Shown: positions 36,778-45,733 of the stretch, piece after piece | How positions within the stretch are numbered: the first letter of the stretch is position 1 | Layout: the number at the start of each line of letters is the position of its first letter | Assembly (NCBI GenBank): GCA_001542995.1 | Contig: LFLA01000021.1 | Location: 1-64,000 of the forward strand | Source: Nitrospina sp. LS_NOB | Lineage (GTDB): Bacteria > Nitrospinota > Nitrospinia > Nitrospinales > VA-1 | Length of the DNA stretch: 64,000 nt | Reading direction: 5' to 3' | Made by a program: the position numbers and the translations under genes | Notes under the pieces: model-generated | What the model was told of the DNA's origin: nothing | Databases searched by the model: none | The model's input: only the letters and a program-made list of their open reading frames with translations

Positions 36778-37071
36778 ATGATGGATGGAATGCTAAAAAC
36801 GCTTAAAATGACATGCAAGGATGTCTATCCACTTATTTCGGAAAACCAGGACCATCCTCTCACTTTTTTGAGCAGGATCCGGCTTAAAATGCATCTTGCC
36901 ATATGCGAGCTTTGCGAAATATATCGGAAACAATTGGAAATCATCTGCAGGATAACCCGGTCGATGGGAAAGGATGAATCCAAAGTTCTTGAGGACAGAA
37001 ATATGAATCCTGAAGTAAAAGAAAAAATTAAACAATTGATCGCAGAAAAAAAATTAATCAGAACTTTTTAG
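36778..37071 (+). CDS. Small putative zinc-binding anti-sigma factor
   Basis: 97 residues. CKDVYPLISE at the start, then HLAICELCEIYRKQL, giving the H-x3-C-x2-C motif of ZAS/zf-HC2 anti-sigma domains. The position 12 bases after an ECF sigma gene is the usual one. No transmembrane segment, so it would be a soluble, redox-sensitive type like RsrA or ChrR partners. ATG-ATG start; either could be used. Confidence 0.75.
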   Translation: MMDGMLKTLKMTCKDVYPLISENQDHPLTFLSRIRLKMHLAICELCEIYRKQLEIICRITRSMGKDESKVLEDRNMNPEVKEKIKQLIAEKKLIRTF

Positions 37072-37085
37072 GGAGGCAACAGGAT

Positions 37086-37490
37086 TTGTCGGAAAAAATC
37101 ACAAAAACCGAAAGCGAGTGGCGGGAAATTCTGACCGAAGAACAGTTTAAAATCTGCCGGAAAAAAGGAACCGAGCAGGCCTTCTCCGGAAAGCATTGGG
37201 ACTGTCATGACCGGGGAAACTATCATTGCGTATGTTGCGATACGCCTCTGTTTTCTTCCATCGCTAAATTTGATTCAGGCACCGGGTGGCCGAGTTATTA
37301 CGAGCCTCTCCGCCCCGAAAGTATTGCCACCGAACAGGACACTCTTTTCTTTATGCGTAGGACTGAAGTGTTGTGTAGCAAATGCGATTGCCATCTGGGC
37401 CATGTCTTTGAAGACGGTCCGGACCCTACCGGGCTTCGCTACTGCATCAACTCCGCTTCTCTCGTCCTGCACAAGGCAGAATCTTCCTGA
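37086..37490 (+). CDS. msrB: Peptide methionine-R-sulfoxide reductase
   Basis: 134 residues. Zinc ligands in CVCCDTPLFSS and LCSKCDCHLGHVF, substrate pocket DSGTGWPSYYEP and the catalytic Cys in RYCINSASL. Repairs methionine-R-sulfoxide; no signal peptide, so cytoplasmic. TTG start with GGGAGG upstream. Third in the sigma/anti-sigma operon, which points to an oxidative-stress regulon. Confidence 0.94.
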   Translation: MSEKITKTESEWREILTEEQFKICRKKGTEQAFSGKHWDCHDRGNYHCVCCDTPLFSSIAKFDSGTGWPSYYEPLRPESIATEQDTLFFMRRTEVLCSKCDCHLGHVFEDGPDPTGLRYCINSASLVLHKAESS

Positions 37491-37504
37491 TTCCAAACAA
37501 AAAA

Positions 37505-38438
37505 TTACTTGGCAGAAAATATACGAGTTTCAGGGTGAAACGCGTACCAGGCAGACCAAAACCCTACGACGGAAGGTATCTCCCCGTTTTTTTCGTCCCG
37601 AATGAACGCCGTTTTTGATCTGTGGTCATAAAAAATACGGATGGGTGTTTTTCCCAGAACATCCTTGACAGGCGATTTCAATTTATTCAACTCAGAAAAA
37701 GGGTAGGCTTTAGTGACTCCGCCTAATTCTATACCGATCATTTTTTCCTTGGGATGGTATTCCCAGCTCTTCTGGTCCACATCGAGCATCAGTCGCTCAC
37801 TGGTTTCATAGCCCTGATAAGGATCGCGGTCATAATCACGCCAGTAGCCCGTTTTATCAGATAAGACCCGGGTTCCCGGATGATTGGCTTTCCAACTCGC
37901 CCAGTTCGTATGCTTGGAAGGAAGAAGTTTTAAACGGGCACCGGTCAGTTTGCCAGTCACCGCCTCCGATTTAATTTGCGACCAGAGGCTTTCCGTTTGA
38001 TGGTCGTAAAGCAACATATCGCTTTGGTAGAGCGTACCCGAAACCCCAAAAGTGAGCTTGGGTCCCTTCACCTGGGGATCAAACACCATCCCGGTGCCAC
38101 AAAGAGGGCAACAAGTCACAACTATCGATGTCCCGCCAACACGATCATTGACAATTTCATGCCAGTTCAGGATTTTAATGGGGCACGCCCTCGCCTGACC
38201 GTTATTAACGTACCCCAGAACACGGTCATGTTTTTTTTAGAACGTTTTATCGGCTTCTTTCGCAGATATGAACTTCGGGTGGAGGATGGCGGGGATTCCG
38301 TCCTTACCCGGCCCCCCCCCCATCATAAATACCATCGACGGGATTACTGTGCCGGGAGGTGTCAAAGCCGCAAAGCATAACGACAATGAATAGCCCGCAC
38401 ACACCTTGTGAAATATATTTTTCTATCTGCTTCGGCAT
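37505..38438 (-). pseudogene. DUF3179 lipoprotein gene, broken by frameshift and stop
   Basis: From an ATG at 38438 the frame reads MPKQIEKYISQGVCGLFIVV then MLCGFDTS, a lipoprotein-like signal, and NPVDGIYDGG, then hits a run of ten G (plus strand C at 38312-38321). Removing one G restores PGKDGIPAILHPKFIS and the rest of a 310-residue DUF3179 protein (LNWHEIVNDRVGG, CCPLCGTGMVFDP). A second lesion is an in-frame TAA at 38237-38239 (KEADKTF stop KKHDRV). Only 37505-38119 remains as a long open stretch, without its N-terminal third. DUF3179 function is unknown. Confidence 0.82.
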
Positions 38439-38474
38439 AAAAAAACCAACCTAAGTTTACCCGCTCGGTTGGTC
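38438..38474 (-). terminator. Rho-independent terminator downstream of TPR gene
   Basis: On the minus strand ACCAACC and GGTTGGT form a 7-bp stem around a 15-base loop, followed by seven T. It lies 60 bases after the stop of the 38535-39803 gene and its T tract touches the ATG of the DUF3179 pseudogene. Confidence 0.75.
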
Positions 38475-38534
38475 GACTGCTCAGCGATTCCTTACACCCA
38501 ACATTTATTATGGACATCCCGGCAGTATTGTCTT

Positions 38535-39803
38535 TTAACCCTGCTCACAATTTAACTTTTCAGCCATTTGCTGTAAAGCCTCCGAAAATACTGCGTGAAG
38601 CTCCCGGCGGATTTTTTTAGAATCGTATTCGACCATAGAGCCTCCGCCGTTTAAAAAATTCATCTGCTCGTTAACCTTTATACAGGCGGAGCGTTTTTCT
38701 TCCCCTTCCGATGTCTGCAATAACATCAACTCACAAAAATTGATGCCCGCCTCCACCGATTGCGTCAGTTGCGGGTTGATTTGGAATCCTCGGTTCTGCA
38801 AATGGTCAACAATTTGTAGCACCTTTTTAAACTCAATACCGGCCTTGGCGTAATCCTTATCCAGCACAGACTGGAGCGCTTTCATAATGGCCAGTTCCTT
38901 ATTACCCTGAAAATGGGGGTGAGGCGCCGGTTGTTTGAAATAGCGATTTTCTAATTCAATCAGCAGGCCAATGGCGTTTTGCCGGGTCTTCTTTTGTGAT
39001 AACGGGTTTTCAGGGGGAAGCCCCTTGTTTGCCGGATTGATTTGTTCAGAAATATAAAACCATGCCAGGGTTTTCAGTGCCAGCGGTTGCGTTGCCCCGC
39101 CATTTAAAATGGCATGCTCAATATGGTTCAGGCCAACGAGACGGTGGTCTCTTCCGCCCTGCATGATCAGGTTGCCAAATCCTCCCAGCCGGCTGTTTCC
39201 ATAACGATACATTCCCAGACCGAAATAGGCATCAACAAGTTTGGGGTTTAGAAGGAGAGCCTTTTCAAGATGGGTATCGGCCTGAAACCCATTGATTAGA
39301 GCTTGGATGAGGTTGCCCTGCCCATATTCAAAGATACCAATATAACCTTCTGCTGCACCCAGGAACAAATTCGCTTGTGCTTCCTGACCCGGCGTCACGG
39401 CGGCATCGTCCAGAACATCATGGGCCATATCTTTCACCTGCCTGCTGTGATACATAAACTTCGCAGCTATTTTTTCATCCTGATATTTACTGGTGAAAGC
39501 CAGCGTGTGACAAAGCTCCCCTAACAAGCCTGCATAATTGAAATGAAACTTCATCAGCTCCACCCGGTTTTCCAGAGAAGGCACCGCAGACTCCAGACGG
39601 TTGATTTCTCCCTGAAACCGGGAGAACCACTCATCAAAATGGTAGTACATGGAATCTTTAAGGGCCAGGAAGGACATTTCGTCAGCCGTCAGGTTTTTCA
39701 ACTCGGCGCTGGTGGCAGAGTTCGCCTTGGCCGAAGTCAGGGCAAGAAACAAAACCCCGGTCAGAAGGAAACAGGTTTTTACCCTGGAAATATTTTCAGA
39801 CAT
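38535..39803 (-). CDS. Secreted TPR-like protein of unknown function
   Basis: About 422 residues. Signal peptide VKTCFLLTGVLFLALTSAKA, cleavage near AKA-NS. The body is helical with TPR-like elements (NPKLVDAYFGLGMYRYGN, KDYAKAGIEFKKVLQIV). No catalytic motif seen. ATG at 39803; a TTG two codons earlier is possible. It lies nine bases downstream of a longer TPR gene and ends at a terminator, so the two form an operon. Confidence 0.72.
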   Translation of the reverse strand: MSENISRVKTCFLLTGVLFLALTSAKANSATSAELKNLTADEMSFLALKDSMYYHFDEWFSRFQGEINRLESAVPSLENRVELMKFHFNYAGLLGELCHTLAFTSKYQDEKIAAKFMYHSRQVKDMAHDVLDDAAVTPGQEAQANLFLGAAEGYIGIFEYGQGNLIQALINGFQADTHLEKALLLNPKLVDAYFGLGMYRYGNSRLGGFGNLIMQGGRDHRLVGLNHIEHAILNGGATQPLALKTLAWFYISEQINPANKGLPPENPLSQKKTRQNAIGLLIELENRYFKQPAPHPHFQGNKELAIMKALQSVLDKDYAKAGIEFKKVLQIVDHLQNRGFQINPQLTQSVEAGINFCELMLLQTSEGEEKRSACIKVNEQMNFLNGGGSMVEYDSKKIRRELHAVFSEALQQMAEKLNCEQG

Positions 39804-39812
39804 AAGCAACGA

Positions 39813-41390
39813 TCATGCAGAACGGCGGATGAGAAGCTGACGAATCTGCCCAACCCGCTGATAATCTTCCAGTTTCACAAAAAGTTTTTCGGCCTTTTTT
39901 AAATGTTGCAGTGACTTGTCCTGATCCGATAATTTTTCGCGATATAATTTTCCCAACACTAAATGCCCTTCGGCAAAATCAGGTTTAATCCGCACCACTT
40001 CCCGAAACGTCGCACAGGCTTCATCAAACAGTTCCAAGTCCATAAGAGACAACCCGAAATAAAATTGCATCTGGACCGAATCGGGTTTAAGAGCTACGGC
40101 CTGCCTCATATAATCCACAGCCTGGGAAATTTGCGTGTTCATGCGGCAGGCAATTCCCAGATAATAATAAACATTTGAGTCTTCAGGGTCGACACCCACA
40201 GCTCGGGTCAGCACCTGAATGGCTAACTCTAACTCGCCCTGCTTGATATAAGATGCACCCAGTGCCGTATAGGAGTGAATAAATTCCGGATTGATATCTA
40301 TCGCCTTTTTGAAAACCCATACGGCCTTATGCAGGGCATCCATGCCATTTTCCTCCATACAGCCATAAGCCACCCCCATATTGTAGAAGGCATCGAGAAA
40401 ATCAGATTTAAAACCCTGAGCCATCCGATAGGCATCCACCGCCCCCTGATACCGGCCCAACCCCTGGAGCCGCAACCCTTCTTTCAACCATTCTTCGGAA
40501 GCCTTGTTTTTATCATGCACCTCATCCTTGGACCGGTATAACTGGTGTGCCAGAGTCGCCCTTGGAAAATCATTCTGGCGAATATAAAGTTGCTCTGACA
40601 CCTCTAAATATTTTTCTGCTCGTTTGGGGTTCCGCAGTTTTTTAAGATGAAGCGCCCCTAACTGATAATGGCCTTCGGCAAATTCCGGATACACCCGTAC
40701 CGCCTTCTTAAAAGCCTGGCGGGCCGAGGCATGATAGCCATACTCCAGAAACGCGGCGCCAAGAAGCCCGCAAATATGGGCGAAGGTCTCGGTCGCCACC
40801 ACAGCATCCTTTTCAGAAACCTGATAGATATCACGGTTTCTTCCCAACCGGTCAAAGATGAAAGTCAGCCAATAATCCGCCACCGCAAAATCTGACGCCA
40901 TCGGTATGGTTTTTTTTAAGGTGACGAACGATTTTTTTTCCTTGCCGGAAACCCAATAGGCCGTAGCCAGATCAAAATAGATTTGCGGGTAATTGGGTTT
41001 GAGCCGGACGGCCTTGCGATAATGCTCAATTTCTTCCCGAGGATTCCCCATCGCCCCGAAAATATGTCCCAGAAGATGGTAGGCAGGATAGGCGTTGGGG
41101 CTAAGGCGCAATACGTCACCGCAAACTGCAACCGCTTCCCCATAAAATCCCTGGGCCGTGAGTTTGATCGCCTCCTCAAACAATTCAATATCATCCCAGG
41201 GGTAAGGCAGAAGGTCTTCGATGACCTGCGCCAACCTTGGCACCGTCAGTTCAATGCCTCGAATGGCCTCAAACCGTTCCACCAAATCGGGATCACTGCT
41301 CTTGAGCTTTTCCCCCAGCGTTGAAAGTCCCTTATCCCCGCTGGTGAAGGATGAAAACTCCTGTTTTTTTCTGGTTTTCTTTTTAGTCAA
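39813..41390 (-). CDS. TPR-repeat protein
   Basis: 525 residues, cytoplasmic (no signal peptide). At least ten TPR units, for example AYPAYHLLGHIFGAMGNPRE, EFAEGHYQLGALHLKKLRNP, EFIHSYTALGASYIKQGELE and DFAEGHLVLGKLYREKLSDQ. A basic start KKKTRKKQ precedes them. Scaffold for protein-protein contacts; partner unknown. TTG start with GGCGGGGG upstream. Confidence 0.82.
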   Translation of the reverse strand: MTKKKTRKKQEFSSFTSGDKGLSTLGEKLKSSDPDLVERFEAIRGIELTVPRLAQVIEDLLPYPWDDIELFEEAIKLTAQGFYGEAVAVCGDVLRLSPNAYPAYHLLGHIFGAMGNPREEIEHYRKAVRLKPNYPQIYFDLATAYWVSGKEKKSFVTLKKTIPMASDFAVADYWLTFIFDRLGRNRDIYQVSEKDAVVATETFAHICGLLGAAFLEYGYHASARQAFKKAVRVYPEFAEGHYQLGALHLKKLRNPKRAEKYLEVSEQLYIRQNDFPRATLAHQLYRSKDEVHDKNKASEEWLKEGLRLQGLGRYQGAVDAYRMAQGFKSDFLDAFYNMGVAYGCMEENGMDALHKAVWVFKKAIDINPEFIHSYTALGASYIKQGELELAIQVLTRAVGVDPEDSNVYYYLGIACRMNTQISQAVDYMRQAVALKPDSVQMQFYFGLSLMDLELFDEACATFREVVRIKPDFAEGHLVLGKLYREKLSDQDKSLQHLKKAEKLFVKLEDYQRVGQIRQLLIRRSA

Positions 41391-41464
41391 ACCCCCGCCT
41401 CATTAAAAAAGCATGATGGTTCAATTATAGGTGGTTGGAAAGCTGATTGAAAGAGGGGGAGTTT

Positions 41465-42208
41465 TTATTCGGGATACCCCTGCACGTTCTGCAAGACACT
41501 GGTGAAAGAGGCGGGTTTTGCCGGTCGCACGATTGGGACGCTTAAAGGGAGAACCTGACCTTTCTCAATAACCAGAACCTGATCGGCGATGGATTGGGCC
41601 TGATCGTGCTGGTGCGTGACCCACAATATGGTATGTCTGTTCTTTAAAGATTGAACCAGTTTTTCAATCGCTGCGGTTGATTTAGGGTCCAGGGAGGAGG
41701 TCGGCTCATCCATCAGCAAAACCTCCGGCCCTACTGCCAACGTACGGGCCAGAGTGAGCCGTTGTTGTTGCCCCTGGGAAAGCGTGGTGGCTTTCTCCCC
41801 GAGCCGGTCTTTGACTTCCTCCCAGAGAAACACTTCACGCAATACTTTCTCTGCCACGTCCGGGTAATCCTTTTTGGAAATTTTCTTCCTGACTCCAAAA
41901 ATAACATTGTCGATAATGTTTTTTGGAAACACACAGGGCTTTTGAAAAATCATGCCGACCTTTCTTCTCAACGCATAGACATCAGTACCGGGTCGGTAAA
42001 CATCCATTCCATCGACAAAAACGCTTCCCTCAATACGAAAATTTTCAATGCGGTCATTCATCCGGCAAAGAACGCGCAGGAGAGTGGTTTTTCCCGAACC
42101 AGATGCTCCAATAATACTGGTGATGGAGTTTGCAGGCAGGCTGAAGGTTAGTTCTTGAAGAATTTTTCTTTCGCCAAAAGCAGCGGAGAAATTTTTAAAT
42201 TGGATCAT
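41465..42208 (-). CDS. pstB: Phosphate ABC transporter ATP-binding protein
   Basis: 247 residues. Walker A GASGSGKTTLLR, signature LSQGQQQRLTLAR (Gln instead of the usual second Gly of LSGGQ), Walker B VLLMDEPTSSLDP and switch His in WVTHQHDQ. CRMNDR after Walker A is the PstB hallmark (R-M-N-D). Last gene of pstSCAB. No phoU or phoBR in the window. Confidence 0.9.
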   Translation of the reverse strand: MIQFKNFSAAFGERKILQELTFSLPANSITSIIGASGSGKTTLLRVLCRMNDRIENFRIEGSVFVDGMDVYRPGTDVYALRRKVGMIFQKPCVFPKNIIDNVIFGVRKKISKKDYPDVAEKVLREVFLWEEVKDRLGEKATTLSQGQQQRLTLARTLAVGPEVLLMDEPTSSLDPKSTAAIEKLVQSLKNRHTILWVTHQHDQAQSIADQVLVIEKGQVLPLSVPIVRPAKPASFTSVLQNVQGYPE

Positions 42209-43053
42209 AGTTCCGACTCCATAACCATCCGGGTCCTGAATGCCCAGGCCGCCAGCGTCAACAAGAATACCAGACCCAGCAACACCAGGCCAGCACCCCA
42301 GGCTTGGGCGATAGATTCCGGGTTGGCCGCTTCCTGGGCCAGAACCAGAATATGAGTCTGCAAAGTGGGGACCGGATCAGAAAACGATTGCGGAAATCGA
42401 ATGCCGGAAAAGGTGGTCGCCGTGAACATAATCGCCGCTGTTTCTCCGGCGGCTCGGGCCAACCCCAACAAAACCCCCGTCACCATTCCATAAAAACTCT
42501 GCGGAAGGATAATGCGCCAGATTTGTGCAGGTCTTGAAAGCCCCAGCGCCATCCCCGCCTCACGGTATTTTTCCGGCAAGGCTTCCACTGCCTCACGGAT
42601 GCTCACCTGCAAAGTCGGCAGAATCATCACCGCCAGAATTAACGAGCCCGTCACCCATGAAACGCCTGCCTCCAGGTAAACCCCAAAAAACAGATAACCC
42701 ACCAACCCAAACAAAATCGTCGGCGTGGCATTGAGAATATAAGTCAACTGGGTTAAAAAAGTTTTAAATTTTCCAGACTCAAGGTATTCCGTCTGGAAAA
42801 GCACCGACCCCAAGGCCACCGGCAAGCTCCATAAAACCGTAACCCCCATCAGAATCAGCGTTCCTGCAGACTGGTAAAAAATACCGCCCGCACGCCCAAA
42901 ATCTCTCGACTCATCAAAAAGGAACCCGCCATGCATCGCGGGCAATCCTTTGATAAACATGATAGCGAGAATGGAAAACAGCAGAGCCACAATTAAAAAA
43001 GTGACACATCCAATAAACGCCAGCACCATTTTCTCCGCCGTTATCGCATTCAC
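42205..43053 (-). CDS. pstA: Phosphate ABC transporter permease PstA
   Basis: 282 residues, six hydrophobic segments. The EAA-type loop reads EALPEKYREAGMALGLSRPA and the family block LARAAGETAAIMFTATTFSG is present. GTG start overlapping the pstC stop (GTGA). Pairs with PstC in the inner membrane channel. Confidence 0.93.
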   Translation of the reverse strand: MNAITAEKMVLAFIGCVTFLIVALLFSILAIMFIKGLPAMHGGFLFDESRDFGRAGGIFYQSAGTLILMGVTVLWSLPVALGSVLFQTEYLESGKFKTFLTQLTYILNATPTILFGLVGYLFFGVYLEAGVSWVTGSLILAVMILPTLQVSIREAVEALPEKYREAGMALGLSRPAQIWRIILPQSFYGMVTGVLLGLARAAGETAAIMFTATTFSGIRFPQSFSDPVPTLQTHILVLAQEAANPESIAQAWGAGLVLLGLVFLLTLAAWAFRTRMVMESEL

Positions 43054-43934
43054 TGACTGCTCCGCCTGACAAAAAGGTTTCCGAAAAATGTTAAGACCGC
43101 CACCATGATAAAAAGGGTCAAACCCAAACCCATCAGCGCGCTCCAGTGCAGTCCACTGCCCAGAGCTTCCACCGCCTCACGGCCCAGTTTGGAAGGAATG
43201 GTTTGGCCTGAAACAAAAAGGTTGAATCCGGGCACCCGGTCGAGACTGCCAATCACCAGCATCACCGCAATCGTTTCTCCCATCGCCCGTCCTATTCCCA
43301 ACAGCACCGCTCCCACGATGCCCGGCAGAGATTGGGGTAAAACCACCCACAAGGCGATTTGCAGTTTAGTGAGACCCAGGCTTTCGGCGGCTTCACGAAA
43401 TTCCGAAGGAACCGAATGGAGGGCATCTTCCGACAAAGTCAAGACCGTCGGTAAAATCATAATCGCCAACAGGAAACCGGCGGTGAAGAGGGTGTTGCCA
43501 TCAAGCAGGTTTAATACATCCTTGACCCCAACAGTCAAAAAAGAAACACCCAGCAGACCGTAAATAATGCCGGGCACACCGGCCAACAATTCCATGATCC
43601 CTTTCACCCTTCTCCTGAAGGAAGACGGCAGATATTCGGAAGTGAATAAAGCGCCGGAAAGAGCCACCGGCAATACCAGAAATATCGCCAGGCCAGTAAC
43701 GATCAGGGAACCGCAAATCATAGGCAAGGCGCCAAACGTTTCGCCCACCCACCAGTTTTCTCCCAGCAAGAAGCCCCATCCCTCCGAACGCAGAATCGGA
43801 ACCGACTCCACAACCAGAAAAAGACCGAGACCCACGGCACATAAGAAAAAAATAAAATTCATGGCGGCAAAAACCCAACCCACCGGTTCTGAATGATGAG
43901 TGCCGAAAAGACCCCGCCCGAAACCAGCTTTCAT
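43050..43934 (-). CDS. pstC: Phosphate ABC transporter permease PstC
   Basis: 294 residues, six transmembrane segments; EAA loop DALHSVPSEFREAAESLGLT and the GIGRAMGETIAVMLVIGSL block. ATGA overlaps at both ends of the operon junctions, so the four genes are translationally coupled. Confidence 0.93.
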   Translation of the reverse strand: MKAGFGRGLFGTHHSEPVGWVFAAMNFIFFLCAVGLGLFLVVESVPILRSEGWGFLLGENWWVGETFGALPMICGSLIVTGLAIFLVLPVALSGALFTSEYLPSSFRRRVKGIMELLAGVPGIIYGLLGVSFLTVGVKDVLNLLDGNTLFTAGFLLAIMILPTVLTLSEDALHSVPSEFREAAESLGLTKLQIALWVVLPQSLPGIVGAVLLGIGRAMGETIAVMLVIGSLDRVPGFNLFVSGQTIPSKLGREAVEALGSGLHWSALMGLGLTLFIMVAVLTFFGNLFVRRSSQ

Positions 43935-44794
43935 GGCTGGAAATTTCCGATCGGTATGTAACCGCTCTCTTCAACAATTTTCTGACCTTCCGGGCCTTTG
44001 ACAAAACCTATGAAAGCTTTAATTTCACTTTTCGGTTCCCCGGCCGTTATAAAATTCAATTTTCGAACAATGGGATAGTTTCCCCGCCGAACTGTTTCCC
44101 ATGTCGGTAAAATTTCTTTTCCCTGATCCAGGAGCGATACCGCTTTCACATCATCGTTGATCCAGGCAAAGGACAGCATGCCAATGGCAGCATCGCTTTG
44201 CGCGATCTTGGCCTGCTCTTCATTATTCGATCCGGTAACCAGAAGCGTTCCCGGTGTTCTTTGCGACGCGTTGCCGAAAATATATTGCATGAACACGTGG
44301 CGGGTTCCCCGATGTCGCTCCTTATCAACGACAACAATTTGCCGATCCGGTCCCCCGACCTCCTTCCAGTTGCGGATTTTTCCTAAATATATCCCGGCAA
44401 TCTGTTGGGGCGTTAATTGCCGAACCCCAGCCTGATAAATTTCCGAAGAGACCACACAGGCCACGGCATCGAGTCCTACCGGGTAGATTTTTAGGTGGGA
44501 CTTTTCAAATCGTTTCTTTTCATCTTGGGAGATTGCGCGCGAAGCCATGCCAATATCAGCGCGGCCGCCGGCCACAGAATGAATGCCCACCCCCGAGCCT
44601 CCGGCGTTGACCAGAATCCGACTTGATGACGATTCCATGAACTTTTGTGCTGCTCGTGAAGCTACCGGTAAAACCGTGGTCGACCCGACGACTTGGATCC
44701 GCAATCCTGTTCCCGCGTTGGTTGCAGGCGGACTCCCCGATCCAATGGATAGAAATAAAACCAACCCGATCCAGCCCCTTTGGTATCGACCCAT
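43931..44794 (-). CDS. pstS: Phosphate-binding protein PstS
   Basis: 287 residues. Signal peptide (WIGLVLFLSIGSGSPPATNA), then VVGSTTVLPVASRAA-type start (QVVGSTTVLPVA), phosphate contacts in GGSGVGIHSVAGGRADIGMA and SRAISQDE, and RHRGTRHVFMQYIF later. A periplasmic binding protein for phosphate, first gene of the operon. No clear Pho box upstream. Confidence 0.91.
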   Translation of the reverse strand: MGRYQRGWIGLVLFLSIGSGSPPATNAGTGLRIQVVGSTTVLPVASRAAQKFMESSSSRILVNAGGSGVGIHSVAGGRADIGMASRAISQDEKKRFEKSHLKIYPVGLDAVACVVSSEIYQAGVRQLTPQQIAGIYLGKIRNWKEVGGPDRQIVVVDKERHRGTRHVFMQYIFGNASQRTPGTLLVTGSNNEEQAKIAQSDAAIGMLSFAWINDDVKAVSLLDQGKEILPTWETVRRGNYPIVRKLNFITAGEPKSEIKAFIGFVKGPEGQKIVEESGYIPIGNFQP

Positions 44795-44819
44795 AAATCC
44801 CCTAATCTTTATATTGAAG

Positions 44820-44837
44820 TATATAGATAACTATATA
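44820..44837. promoter_or_regulatory. AT-rich palindrome upstream of pstS
   Basis: TATATAG-ATAA-CTATATA, a perfect 7-bp inverted repeat 25 bases before the pstS ATG. It could be an operator or lie over the -10 region; it does not match the PhoB box (CTGTCAT repeats). Palindrome seen, role inferred. Confidence 0.45.
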
Positions 44838-44911
44838 TAAAAAGACATGCAAATCGTAACACAAACTAAAGTCGCGTTAAAGGGATAAACTTTACAGCAG
44901 ACGGGTTTAGC

Positions 44912-45733
44912 TTATACTTTTAGGGAGTGCTCAAGTTTTTGCAGGGCGCCGATAGCAGGCAAGTGGTCTTGTTCGGCGGAACGGCGGAGCCAGTGGATGG
45001 CTTCCTGAAAGTTGACGGGGGTGCCCCGTCCATTGCGGTACATCAATCCGAGATAATATTGAGCTGAGCTGTGGTCATGCTCGGCGGCCAGACGCAACCA
45101 TCCAATATCCGTTCTTCCTGATGGACTGTCCCATTCCTTCTCCGTATTTTTCGGTGTGGATTTCCGATACCATTTTGCGGCCTCGTCGGGAGCCTTGCCG
45201 GTACCTTTTCCCTGATGATACATTCTGGCAAGGTTGAATTGCGCCGTGCTGTCTTCTTGTTCCGCCGCCTTCTGGTACCAGTGCAAACTCATTTCATCAT
45301 TCTGGTCTACACCCAGTCCCTTCTCATACATCACTCCCAGAAAACCCTGGCCCGGAGCAGGACCTTTTTCGGCCGCCTTGGCGAACCATTTAAAAGCCTC
45401 CTCGTGATCGCAGGGAACCCCGACGCCCTTGAAATAGACCACACCGAGGTTGTATTGAGCCTTCGGCGATTTCCTGAAGCAGGTCACGCCCCTCCAACCC
45501 GGCAGACTCGATATTTTTTTCAGTTGAAACATTTCAGTCAGCACCAAGTCTTCTAATTCATCGGAAATTTCATGCAAGCGTTTGCGCACCCGGGCGATCT
45601 GGCCCACCACCCGAACCAACTGTTCACCCAAATCCAACTTTTCGTGGATAGGCTCTTCCGCTTCCCACTCCAGCATGATGGCGCGTATAGCCCCCTCATC
45701 CAAGCCGTCGTAAGCCTGATTGAGCTTCGCCAT
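44912..45733 (-). CDS. Sel1-repeat protein, probably a truncated J-domain protein
   Basis: 273 residues. Residues 70-270 hold five to six Sel1 repeats (AQYNLGVVYFKGVGVPCDHE, AQFNLARMYHQGKGTGKAPD, AQYYLGLMYRNGRGTPVNFQ). The first 70 residues (KLNQAYDGLDEGAIRAIM, then a coiled stretch ending LVLTEMFQLKKI) look like the linker after a J domain in bacterial J-domain proteins. Upstream, a different frame reads ADNNAPPTEREHAG, matching the J-domain end HPDNN..., but no intact J domain follows; a hairpin element lies there instead. Confidence 0.75.
   Translation of the reverse strand: MAKLNQAYDGLDEGAIRAIMLEWEAEEPIHEKLDLGEQLVRVVGQIARVRKRLHEISDELEDLVLTEMFQLKKISSLPGWRGVTCFRKSPKAQYNLGVVYFKGVGVPCDHEEAFKWFAKAAEKGPAPGQGFLGVMYEKGLGVDQNDEMSLHWYQKAAEQEDSTAQFNLARMYHQGKGTGKAPDEAAKWYRKSTPKNTEKEWDSPSGRTDIGWLRLAAEHDHSSAQYYLGLMYRNGRGTPVNFQEAIHWLRRSAEQDHLPAIGALQKLEHSLKV

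Noticed and set aside
37505-38119. Independent 204-residue DUF3179 gene with GTG start
   Set aside because: The conserved N-terminal part of the family is encoded upstream in the same broken gene; the GTG is an internal Val codon.
44795-44911. Pho box upstream of pstS
   Set aside because: No tandem CTGTCAT-like heptamers; only an AT palindrome is present.
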